Below are positions 1-6,571 of a stretch of 27,245 bases of DNA, one piece after another. The stretch is from RUG563 sp964549135 (lineage in GTDB: Bacteria; Bacillota; Clostridia; Christensenellales; Aristaeellaceae), in the NCBI GenBank assembly GCA_964549135.1, contig CAZJUJ010000040.1, positions 1 to 27,245 of the forward strand, read 5' to 3'. How positions within the stretch are numbered: position 1 is the stretch's first letter; every line of letters begins with the position of its first letter. The translations under genes and the position numbers were made by a program. The notes under the pieces were generated by a model. The model was not told the origin of the DNA and made no database searches. It was given only the letters and a program-made list of their open reading frames with translations.

Positions 1-39
1 CGGCACATTTCTGTTCTGCCCGCGCCGCTTTCTTGCGAC

Positions 40-372
40 TTACGGGCGCACCCAGCATTCATCCAGGCCGAAGGGCTCCACCTGATCGGTGTAATCGGCA
101 TAAATCGCCTGCATCTTTTGGGAATATTCCCCGTACAGCCGATGCTGGGGCTGAAGAATTTCAAGCACGGGGCATTTTTTTCTGGCCTGCCAGATGGTAT
201 CCCCGGTTTTGATGCCGCAGGCCTTGGCCAGATCATTTTTCGCCAGCACGATGCCATGGCGCTTTTCCTGAGCGCCGCAGACGGCAAGGGGCCTTCCCTT
301 TAATTCCGGGTGCAGCGCGCATTCCACCGAGGCGTAGAAATTATTGCAGTCGCTGTGCAGAATGGTTCGCAT
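40..372 (-). pseudogene. dinB: Y-family DNA polymerase IV (DinB), truncated after the N-terminal palm
   Basis: The 110-residue reading frame carries the start of a Y-family translesion polymerase. The first metal-binding Asp is in HSDCNNFYASVE (about residues 7-18), and the second acidic pair is at the end, in FGLDECW (DE). Full-length family members run to about 350-420 residues and continue with LDVT after this point. Here the frame instead reads VRP and stops, and none of the three minus-strand frames of the remaining 39 bases looks like DinB. The gene therefore lacks most of the palm, the thumb and the little finger. This may be a true deletion or rearrangement, or an assembly break near a contig end. 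The start at 372 has GGAG about 10 bases upstream and lies just downstream of a LexA box, as expected for an SOS polymerase. Identity is confident; whether it is really broken in the organism is not. Confidence 0.75.
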
Positions 373-390
373 GATTTGTCAGCTCCAATA

Positions 391-404
391 AGAACGATCG
401 TTCG
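391..404. promoter_or_regulatory. LexA (SOS) box upstream of dinB
   Basis: AGAACGATCGTTCG holds a perfect GAAC-N4-GTTC palindrome, the Gram-positive LexA/DinR box. It sits between the -10 element and the dinB start, where bound LexA would block transcription. A one-mismatch version, GAAA-ATTT-GTTC, lies at 454-465, upstream of the -35. Confidence 0.8.
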
Positions 405-412
405 CATAGCCT

Positions 413-441
413 ATTATACGCCTCCATCCCGGCAATTACAA
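413..441 (-). promoter_or_regulatory. Sigma-A-type promoter for dinB
   Basis: Read on the minus strand, TTGTAA (436-441) and TATAAT (413-418) are separated by 17 bases. The LexA box lies directly downstream. This is a motif match only. Confidence 0.6.
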
Positions 442-488
442 GAGGGAAAATAAGAAAATTTGTTCGCATATATTGGCAGGGGGCAAGC

Positions 489-520
489 AAAAAGCCCGGC
501 GGCGTTTTTTGCCGTCGGGC
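489..520 (-). terminator. Intrinsic terminator of the PhnP-like hydrolase gene
   Basis: On the minus strand a 10-base-pair GC-rich stem (GCCCGACGGC / GCCGCCGGGC, one G-T pair) with an A-rich loop is followed by TTTTT. It starts 24 bases after the stop codon of the gene at 544-1407. Confidence 0.85.
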
Positions 521-543
521 GGGAAGGAATGGGGGGAGGATAT

Positions 544-1407
544 TTATTTTGTTTCCACGATCATGGAATCATAGCTGACCAGGAAGCCGGGCAGGCGGGC
601 CTCCATCTCCGCATGGGGGACAAGGCCGTTATGGGAAAAATGATTGGCCACGAAAATGGTCTTTTCATCCGCCGCGCCGATATGCAGCAGTGTTTCCCGA
701 AGGGACAGAATCTGGGGGATGCCCATATGGCCCACATAATCAAGATCCAGCACGCCGTTGGTGCAATCCAGGGAGATGATGCTGATTTTTTTGCCGGTGA
801 GGAAGGCCGCATCCGCCGGGGTCAGGCCGCTGGTATCATGGGCGTAGAGAACGCTCTCGCCGTCCTTTTCGATCAGGTAGAAAAGGGCCTCCTCGCTGCG
901 GCGGTATTCCGCATCGCGGAAAACAACGGGCCAGGCGGCATCCGGGGCGCTGCTGACGCAATGGATGGCCTCCAGCGCCGTCACCCGGTAGCCCTCGATT
1001 TCCACCGGCTCAAAGGGGATCATCCGCTGAAAGCGGGTATACGCGTTGAGATGCGGGGAGAGCATTTCTCCCACGCGGGCATTGCCGTAAATCGTCAGGG
1101 GCGGATCATTTTCCGGCGTATGGGCATACGGGGGCATGCGCAGGGCCAATTCATCCAGGCTGAAATGATCGGCATGGGTATGGGTAATGAGGATGGAATG
1201 CAGATGGGAATAATCCAGCCCGTTTTTCAGGGAATGCAGATAGGAATCGGGGCCGAAATCGAGCTTCAGGGTATCATCGATCATCGCGCCCGAGCGGGTG
1301 CGGATCTCCCTGCCGCCCTTTTCCCGGGCATAGCGGCAGATTTTGCAGGCGCAGAACAGGGCCGGGGCGGCCTCGGCAGCAGCCGTACCAAGAAATTGAA
1401 GCTTCAT
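544..1407 (-). CDS. Metallo-beta-lactamase-fold hydrolase, PhnP-like
   Basis: This 287-residue protein has the metallo-beta-lactamase zinc signature THTHADH (His76, His78, Asp80, His81) and later His residues in HDTSG and ANHFSH that could complete a two-metal site. The N-terminal CACKIC resembles the cysteine cluster of PhnP-type phosphoribosyl cyclic phosphodiesterases, and the glycine-rich MKLQFLGTAAAEAAP opening is typical of that branch. It is probably a cytoplasmic phosphodiesterase; the substrate cannot be read from sequence. No phn genes for phosphonate use are nearby, so a C-P lyase role is not supported. AAAGGA stands nine bases before the ATG. A terminator lies between it and kdgK upstream and another follows it, so it is probably its own transcription unit, although I see no clear promoter in the short gap. 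Confidence 0.8.
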   Translation of the reverse strand: MKLQFLGTAAAEAAPALFCACKICRYAREKGGREIRTRSGAMIDDTLKLDFGPDSYLHSLKNGLDYSHLHSILITHTHADHFSLDELALRMPPYAHTPENDPPLTIYGNARVGEMLSPHLNAYTRFQRMIPFEPVEIEGYRVTALEAIHCVSSAPDAAWPVVFRDAEYRRSEEALFYLIEKDGESVLYAHDTSGLTPADAAFLTGKKISIISLDCTNGVLDLDYVGHMGIPQILSLRETLLHIGAADEKTIFVANHFSHNGLVPHAEMEARLPGFLVSYDSMIVETK

Positions 1408-1436
1408 GGCGAATTATCCTTTCTCTCCATCTTGTG

Positions 1437-1477
1437 AAAAAGGCGGGAGGAAACGCCCGAAAGCATGTCCCCCCGCC
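1437..1477 (-). terminator. Intrinsic terminator at the end of the sugar-acid/FdrA operon
   Basis: On the minus strand GGCGGG pairs with CCCGCC (with further pairing across one mismatch) around a loop of about 20 bases, followed by TTTTT. It begins about 15 bases after the kdgK stop and marks kdgK as the last gene of the operon. Confidence 0.7.
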
Positions 1478-1491
1478 CTGATTTCAAAAGA

Positions 1492-2514
1492 TCAGCGCTG
1501 CACGCGGCCGGAGACATTGCCGCCAGCCAGGGCCAGCACTTCCTTTTCGGAAGCGAGGTTGAAATCAAATTCGGTGGTCTGCTTGAGGCAGGAGGCCGCC
1601 ACGGCGAATTCGATGATGGCCTGGCAATCGCCGGCCCATTTATTCATGGCATGGATCAGGCCGCCGCCGAAGCTATCGCCGCCGCCCACGCGATCCACGA
1701 TATGGATCAGATAATTCTTGGCGAAGTACGCATCCTTACCGTCATAGAGCATGCCGCTCCAGTTATTATCGGAGGCGGAGATGGAGCCGCGCAGCGTGAT
1801 GGCCACATAATCAAAGCCAAAGCGCTCCTTCAGCTTCCGGGCTACGGAAACATAGCCCTCCTTATCCAGCTTGCCGCTGTTGATATCGGTGTTATCGGCC
1901 TCAATGCCGAAGACATCCTTGGCGTCTTCTTCATTGGCGATGCAGACATTGACGTAGGGCATCAGCTGGCCCATGACCTGACCGGCCTTTTCCCGGGTCC
2001 AGAGCTTGCCGCGGTAATTCAGATCGCAGGAGACCTTGATGCCCTTTTCCTTGCAGGCCTTCACCGCATCCATGCAGATTTCGGGCAGCTCGCCGCCCAG
2101 GGCGGGGGTGATGCCGGTGAAATGGAACCAATCGGCGCCCTCCAGAATCTTATTCCAGTCATAATCCTCCCGCTTGGAGAGGGCCACGGAGGAACCGGCG
2201 CGGTCATAGATGACCTTGCTGCCCCGCTGGGAAGCGCCCTTTTCGCAGTAGTAGATGCCGAGCCGGGGGCCCTGACGCAGCATCATGGAGGTATCCACGC
2301 CGTACTGCCGCAGGGCGTTGACGGCGTTCTGGCCGATTTCATGGGCAGGAACGGCGGAAACATACGCCGCCTCATCGCCGTAATTGGCCAGGGAAACGGC
2401 CACGTTGGCTTCGCCGCCGGCATAGGTCGCCTCAAAGCGATTGGCCTGGGAGAAGCGCAGATAGCCTTCGGGGTTCAGCCGCATCATGATTTCACCAAAG
2501 CATACAACCTTCAT
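1492..2514 (-). CDS. kdgK: 2-dehydro-3-deoxygluconokinase (KDG kinase, PfkB family)
   Basis: This 340-residue PfkB/ribokinase-family sugar kinase fits phosphorylation of 2-keto-3-deoxygluconate to KDPG, the step before KDPG aldolase. The N-terminal CFGEIMMRLNP and YAGGEANVAVSLA match the sugar-binding di-glycine region of KdgK. The C-terminal DRVGGGDSFGGGL is the PfkB anion-hole signature with its catalytic Asp. Length is normal for the family. Its start is only three bases beyond the stop of the DUF2877-Eda ORF, with AAGGCGG upstream, so the two are surely co-transcribed and the KDG kinase to KDPG aldolase order is clear. It is the last gene of the operon. A related 2-keto-3-deoxy sugar acid, such as the galactonate epimer, could equally be the substrate. 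Confidence 0.88.
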   Translation of the reverse strand: MKVVCFGEIMMRLNPEGYLRFSQANRFEATYAGGEANVAVSLANYGDEAAYVSAVPAHEIGQNAVNALRQYGVDTSMMLRQGPRLGIYYCEKGASQRGSKVIYDRAGSSVALSKREDYDWNKILEGADWFHFTGITPALGGELPEICMDAVKACKEKGIKVSCDLNYRGKLWTREKAGQVMGQLMPYVNVCIANEEDAKDVFGIEADNTDINSGKLDKEGYVSVARKLKERFGFDYVAITLRGSISASDNNWSGMLYDGKDAYFAKNYLIHIVDRVGGGDSFGGGLIHAMNKWAGDCQAIIEFAVAASCLKQTTEFDFNLASEKEVLALAGGNVSGRVQR

Positions 2515-2517
2515 TTG

Positions 2518-3960
2518 TTATTGCACCGCCTTTACATATTCAGCCGCAAGGGCCGTGATTTTATCCCATTCACCATTGGCAATCCATTCCTTATTGACCA
2601 GGTTTCCGCCCACACCCAGCCCGGAAGCGCCGGCCTTCATGAAATCGGAGGCGTTCTTTTCATTCACGCCGCCCACCGCCATCAGCCGGATATGGGAAAG
2701 AGGGGCCTTGATCGCCTTGATATAGGCAGGGCCGAGATTGCCAACGGGGAATACCTTTACAAAATCCGCACCGGCCTTATGGGCCTCCACAATTTCGGAG
2801 GGCGTCAGCGCGCCGGGAAGGGAAATGAGACCCAGTTCCTTGGTGCGGCGGATGATTTCGGCATCCGTATTGGGGGAAATAATGTATTTTGCGCCAGCCT
2901 CAAAGGCCATGGTCAATTGCTCCTGGGTGACCACGGTGCCCGCCCCGGCAATGATCCGGCCGGCAAATTTATCGCAGAGCATCCGAATGCCCGCAGCAGT
3001 CTGGGCCCAGGTTTCGGGTGCCTGCTGATTGAAGGTGATTTCCATCAGCGTGATGCCGCCGGAAAGAAGGGCATTGGCCAGATTCTCCAATTGCTCGCCG
3101 GGCAGACCGCGCACGATGGCAATCAGCTTGCGGCTGGCAATTTCATCTTTTACATGCATTTTGTTTTCCTCCTTCTGTAAGAAGCATTTGCAGGCCGCCG
3201 CCATGCCCAGCAGCATATCCATGCCGGATGTTGCGCCGAAAAGGGAAAGCGCCTCCATGGAGGCAAGCGTCATTTCCTCTGCGGCGGCACGCACAGGCCC
3301 GGAAAAATAGCCTTCCTGCGCACAGCGCAGATACCGGGCGCTGATATCGGTGGTGCTTTCCAGCAGGGCGGGGCCCAGCAAAGCCGAATCCCTTCCAAGT
3401 ATAGATAATACGCCAACAAGTGCGTCATCTCCTGCCGGCGTGGTGCCTTTTCCCAGGCCAATGGGCCATTTTTTTTCATCGCCGCGGCCCGAAAGCAGAA
3501 AATTCGCAAAATCTTCGATGCCCTCCATGGCCAGGCGGTATCGGGCCGGGGGCAAATCGGAAAGGCCGTTTCGCTTTTTAAGGCGCGCAAAATTGGAAAG
3601 AAACATTTCTGCCCGCTGCCGGGTCATTTTCTGCCGCCGAAAGGGGGAGAGGGCGGAAGACGCTGGATCGCAGAAAAGCGTCATGTCGGGCAGAAGCAAT
3701 TTTCCCTGCTGCCAGGAAACAGGCGTGCCCAGGGGCAGCGCGCGCAGAAGGGAAAGAACAGCCGCTTTTACGCGCAGGCTGTCAGGCAATGGGGGAATAT
3801 CCTCTCCCGTTATCGTCAGCAGCCTGGGCGGCCCCTCCTTTAGCGGGAAAGAAAAATTGACCACCCGGGCAAAGCAGGAATGTACCGTGCCGGAAAGCGC
3901 GTCCTTTTGCAGAAAAAAGGGGGTGAGCGCCCCTTTTACCAAAATCACAGCCCCAGACAT
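2518..3960 (-). CDS. In-frame fusion: DUF2877 (AllH-like) + KDPG/KHG aldolase (Eda)
   Basis: One uninterrupted 480-codon frame holds two complete proteins. Residues 1 to about 265 are a DUF2877/AllH-like domain with the signature GLGKGTTPAGDDALVG and the family-typical ending ATSGMDMLLG. Residues 268-480 are a 213-residue class I KDPG/4-hydroxy-2-oxoglutarate aldolase: AIVRG start, EITFN, GAGTV, the Schiff-base lysine in DFVKVFP, and the AVGGV phosphate loop. Eda splits KDPG into pyruvate and glyceraldehyde 3-phosphate. The AllH-like part is expected to join FdrA and DUF1116. The usual eda start is kept as an internal ATG (3159) with a strong ribosome binding site, so free Eda may also be made. 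The N-terminal start overlaps the kinase gene by 16 bases and has a poor ribosome binding site, suggesting translational coupling. Confidence 0.85.
   Translation of the reverse strand: MSGAVILVKGALTPFFLQKDALSGTVHSCFARVVNFSFPLKEGPPRLLTITGEDIPPLPDSLRVKAAVLSLLRALPLGTPVSWQQGKLLLPDMTLFCDPASSALSPFRRQKMTRQRAEMFLSNFARLKKRNGLSDLPPARYRLAMEGIEDFANFLLSGRGDEKKWPIGLGKGTTPAGDDALVGVLSILGRDSALLGPALLESTTDISARYLRCAQEGYFSGPVRAAAEEMTLASMEALSLFGATSGMDMLLGMAAACKCFLQKEENKMHVKDEIASRKLIAIVRGLPGEQLENLANALLSGGITLMEITFNQQAPETWAQTAAGIRMLCDKFAGRIIAGAGTVVTQEQLTMAFEAGAKYIISPNTDAEIIRRTKELGLISLPGALTPSEIVEAHKAGADFVKVFPVGNLGPAYIKAIKAPLSHIRLMAVGGVNEKNASDFMKAGASGLGVGGNLVNKEWIANGEWDKITALAAEYVKAVQ
3159..3174 (-). promoter_or_regulatory. 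eda: Internal ribosome binding site and start for stand-alone Eda
   Basis: Inside the fusion frame AAGGAGGA (minus strand of 3167-3174; GGAGG at 3168-3172) lies eight bases before an ATG at 3159. From that ATG the frame reads MHVKDEIASRKLIAIVRG, the normal N-terminus of KDPG aldolases. It would give a 213-residue protein ending at 2518. Confidence 0.7.
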
Positions 3961-5114
3961 TGCTTTGTGCCCCGGGCGACCATCAATTCTTCATTGGTTT
4001 CAAGCACCCAGATTTCAGCGCCGCTTTCGCTGCTGCTGATTTTGCCCTCCCGGCCGGAGGCGTTCAGGCCGGGATCCAGCTGCGCGTCCACGAAGGAAAG
4101 CCGATCGCAGACGGTTTTCCGCAGGGAAGCATCATTTACGCCGATGCCGCCGGTAAAGACCACCGCATCCAGCCCGCCCATATAGGCGGTAAACATGCCG
4201 ATATAGCCCACGATCTGATCCGCAAAGGCGTCAATAGCCAGCCGGGCCCGGGGATTGCCTGCCTCGGCGGCGCTTCTTACCTCACGCATATCGTTGCTGA
4301 CGCCGGAAAGGCCAAGCAGACCCGATTGAGAGGACAATTCCTGCATCGCCGCATCCAGGCCGCCCAGCTTTTCCGCCAGCATGGGCAGGCAGAATACATC
4401 AAAATCGCCCACGCGATTATTATGGAAAAGGCCGGATTGGGGGGTAGCGCCCATGGAGGCGGCTATGCTTTTGCCCTCCTTGATAGCGCAGAGGCTGCTG
4501 GAGCCGCCCAGATGGCAATTGACGATGCGGCGGCAATGGGGCGCGGCCTGGGCCATTTTCCAGGCGATATAGCTATGGCTGGAGCCATGGAAGCCATAGC
4601 GGCGCACGCCGTATTTTTCCTTCCATTCATAGGGCACGCCATACACCGCCCGGTATTCGGGCTGGGCGGCATGGAAGGCGGTTTCAAAGCAGGCCACCTG
4701 GGGCAGGGCGGGATAGAGCGCCCGCATGGAGCGCATCATCCTCAGATACATGGGATTATGGGCGGGAGCAAAGGAAACGTGGGCATCCATCTGGGAAAGC
4801 ACCTCGTCATCCACCACATGCGCGCCGCTCAGGCTGCCGCCATGCACGGCCTTATAGCCGATGGCGGAAAGCTCCGCCATGGAGGCAAGCACGCCCTCCT
4901 CCAGCATGATTTTCAGGCACAGGGCAAAGGCATCCTCATGCCGGGGGCAGGGGGCCTCGCCCCGGATTTCCCGGGGCGAGCGGATGCGATAGGCGCTGAG
5001 CGGCGCGCCGATGCTCTCCACGCCGCCGGAGGAAAGCTCCCTTTCCCCCTGCGCCATTTCAAACAGCTTGTATTTGAAGCTGGTGGAGCCCAGATTCAAA
5101 ACCATGATTTTCAT
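3945..5114 (-). CDS. Divergent acetate/propionate-kinase-family protein
   Basis: This 389-residue member of the acetate kinase (ASKHA) family would transfer phosphate between an acyl phosphate and ADP. Landmarks in order are NLGSTSFKY, a VHGG motif, RRYGFHGSSH, HLGGSSS, VFTGGIG and the C-terminal TNEEL. Compared from memory with Methanosarcina AckA, His180, Arg241 and Glu384 equivalents are present, but the Arg91 position is Lys (GYKAVHGG instead of GHRVVHGG) and the Asp148 position is Glu (FETAFH instead of FDTAFH). These changes argue against an ordinary acetate kinase, and no phosphotransacetylase gene is near. I chose the start at 5114 because AGGAG lies eight bases upstream and the family begins there. 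The preceding DUF1116 stop is only five bases away. By position it replaces the carbamate kinase of the E. coli all cluster. Confidence 0.8.
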   Translation of the reverse strand: MKIMVLNLGSTSFKYKLFEMAQGERELSSGGVESIGAPLSAYRIRSPREIRGEAPCPRHEDAFALCLKIMLEEGVLASMAELSAIGYKAVHGGSLSGAHVVDDEVLSQMDAHVSFAPAHNPMYLRMMRSMRALYPALPQVACFETAFHAAQPEYRAVYGVPYEWKEKYGVRRYGFHGSSHSYIAWKMAQAAPHCRRIVNCHLGGSSSLCAIKEGKSIAASMGATPQSGLFHNNRVGDFDVFCLPMLAEKLGGLDAAMQELSSQSGLLGLSGVSNDMREVRSAAEAGNPRARLAIDAFADQIVGYIGMFTAYMGGLDAVVFTGGIGVNDASLRKTVCDRLSFVDAQLDPGLNASGREGKISSSESGAEIWVLETNEELMVARGTKQCLGL

Positions 5115-5119
5115 GCGGC

Positions 5120-6379
5120 TCAGCTCCTGTATTCCAGTGCGAAGGCCTTCATGGCCTTCTGGAAGCATTCCATGGGCACACGGGCCATGCCCGCGCCGAT
5201 CAGGCCGCCCTCTTTATGGAACATGCCGCCGTGAATGGCGGGCAGAATGCCGGTCTTGAGTACCAGGCGGATATCAATGCCCACGGGCAGGAAATCAAAA
5301 TCCAGGGCGGGAATGGGATAATTATGATTCTTGGTGATGCAGATATGCTCCATTTCCCGGGTCTGGCCGATGGCCTCGGCATTGGTCATGCCGCGCAGAT
5401 TGCATACGATGGGGCTGGCGGCGGCGGCCATGCCGCCCATACCGGCGCATTCCACCACGCAGCTATCGCCGCACCAGGGCAATTGATCATCGATGGTGAA
5501 TTTGCTGGAGGTATAGCGGCCGGTCATCATGGGGGCGGGGGCGCAGAACCATTTGCCGGGCAGACCGGCAATCTTGATGCCGAATTCCACGCCATTGCCG
5601 CAGACGGCGGTGACCATGGTGGAATAGGGGGTACCTTCGGCGGCGGCCAGAGCGGCGCGGCTGGCCCCCTGACCATAGCAATGGAAGAAGCGGGGGGTTT
5701 CCACGATATACTGCACGGCTTTCATGATTTCTTCCTTGGGCCGATCCATGGCGAAAAGATCGGGCAGAATCTGCTTGTCAAAGAGCAGATCGCTGGCGGT
5801 CTGGCGGGTATGGTTTTCATCGCCCATCTGCATGGATTCGGCCAGGATGGGCTTGATGGAAAGGCCGCCGCGCTTGATGAGCATATCCCGGATGATGGGG
5901 AAAAGCTCCTCACGCATATAGCGCAGGTTATCGGCGATTTCGGGGGAATAGAGGCCCCAGCCGCAGAAGCCGCCCTGGAATTTGATGCCCTCGGCAGGGA
6001 AGGTGGCGGCGCGCCTGCCGCTGCGCTTATCCTCTACCACATTCATGGCTACGGATTTGGTGATGATGCCGGTGCCCGCGCCCACGGTATTATGGTTCAG
6101 CGCGGAATCGATCTTGATTTCCCCGGCCTTGATGCGGGCCACGGCCTCCTTTTCATCCTTGGCCCAGCCCTCAAAGAGCATGGCGGATACCATGCCGCGC
6201 TGATGCAGCATGACCATATCATCATAATCGATGGGCGGGCCGGAATGGAGAATCATATGATCCTCCAGCCCCTCCACGCATTCACCGGCGGGCTGAATAT
6301 CGATCCAGACCGGATCGGAATCGACGATGCAGGATACCGCCTGCTGATTGGCAAGAGCAATTTTTTCCTTGATATCCAT
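5120..6379 (-). CDS. DUF1116 protein, AllG/YlbE-like subunit of an FdrA-type complex
   Basis: The 419-residue protein belongs to DUF1116, the family of E. coli AllG (YlbE), which with FdrA (AllF) and DUF2877 (AllH) forms oxamate transcarbamylase. Family landmarks are HSGPPIDYDDM (about 45-55), FEGWA, NHNTVGAGTG (95-104), ESMQMGDENHTRQ (181-193), GNGVEFGIKIAGLPGKWF (261-278) and the closing ARVPMECFQKAM. The length matches its E. coli relative as I recall it. I started it at MDIKEK because GGAGG stands about nine bases ahead; an upstream in-frame ATG would overlap the preceding small gene. Its actual reaction here is unknown. With the kinase that follows, an acyl-phosphate-forming role is a reasonable inference. 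Confidence 0.85.
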   Translation of the reverse strand: MDIKEKIALANQQAVSCIVDSDPVWIDIQPAGECVEGLEDHMILHSGPPIDYDDMVMLHQRGMVSAMLFEGWAKDEKEAVARIKAGEIKIDSALNHNTVGAGTGIITKSVAMNVVEDKRSGRRAATFPAEGIKFQGGFCGWGLYSPEIADNLRYMREELFPIIRDMLIKRGGLSIKPILAESMQMGDENHTRQTASDLLFDKQILPDLFAMDRPKEEIMKAVQYIVETPRFFHCYGQGASRAALAAAEGTPYSTMVTAVCGNGVEFGIKIAGLPGKWFCAPAPMMTGRYTSSKFTIDDQLPWCGDSCVVECAGMGGMAAAASPIVCNLRGMTNAEAIGQTREMEHICITKNHNYPIPALDFDFLPVGIDIRLVLKTGILPAIHGGMFHKEGGLIGAGMARVPMECFQKAMKAFALEYRS

Positions 6380-6398
6380 GATGGCTTTTCCTCCTTGC

Positions 6399-6569
6399 TT
6401 ACAGGAACATATCCAGAAGTTCCTCAATTTCTTCATCCTGCTTATAGGGCGGCACCCACTGGATCTGGGTGCATTTTACCTCCTGGGCCTCCAGGGCGCT
6501 GAAGAAATTCTGAATGCCGATATTGATCACCCGGGGCTTTTTGCTTTCCTGGCTTTTTTCCTGATCCAT
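6399..6569 (-). CDS. 56-residue protein between FdrA and DUF1116, probable detached FdrA/AllG segment
   Basis: This small gene begins two bases after the FdrA stop, with GGGAGG eight bases before its ATG, and ends 19 bases before the DUF1116 start. After a charged leader (MDQEKSQESKK) it reads PRVINIGIQNFFSALEAQ, then a W-V-P-P motif (IQWVPPYKQ) and an acidic helix. I recall a similar VINxG..F...L..Q....V.WxPP segment at the junction between FdrA and AllG-type proteins, fused to one or the other. If so, this is that segment as a separate polypeptide, and it may bridge the two subunits. It has no membrane segment or metal motif. The coding status is well supported by spacing and conserved-looking sequence; the role is inference. 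Confidence 0.7.
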   Translation of the reverse strand: MDQEKSQESKKPRVINIGIQNFFSALEAQEVKCTQIQWVPPYKQDEEIEELLDMFL

Positions 6570-6571
6570 GC

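Noticed and set aside
1465..3180. Long plus-strand open frame (571 codons) opposite kdgK and eda
   Set aside because: Its translation is Gly/His/Ile/Ala-rich with no motifs. It lies opposite two recognisable enzymes and arises from the strong third-position GC bias. The similar long frames at 460-1437, 3960-5234, 5216-6502, 6740-7642, 8107-9225, 9709-11457, 16142-17122, 18159-19409 and 24869-26908 (+) and 20619-22154 and 22106-22810 (-) were rejected for the same reason.
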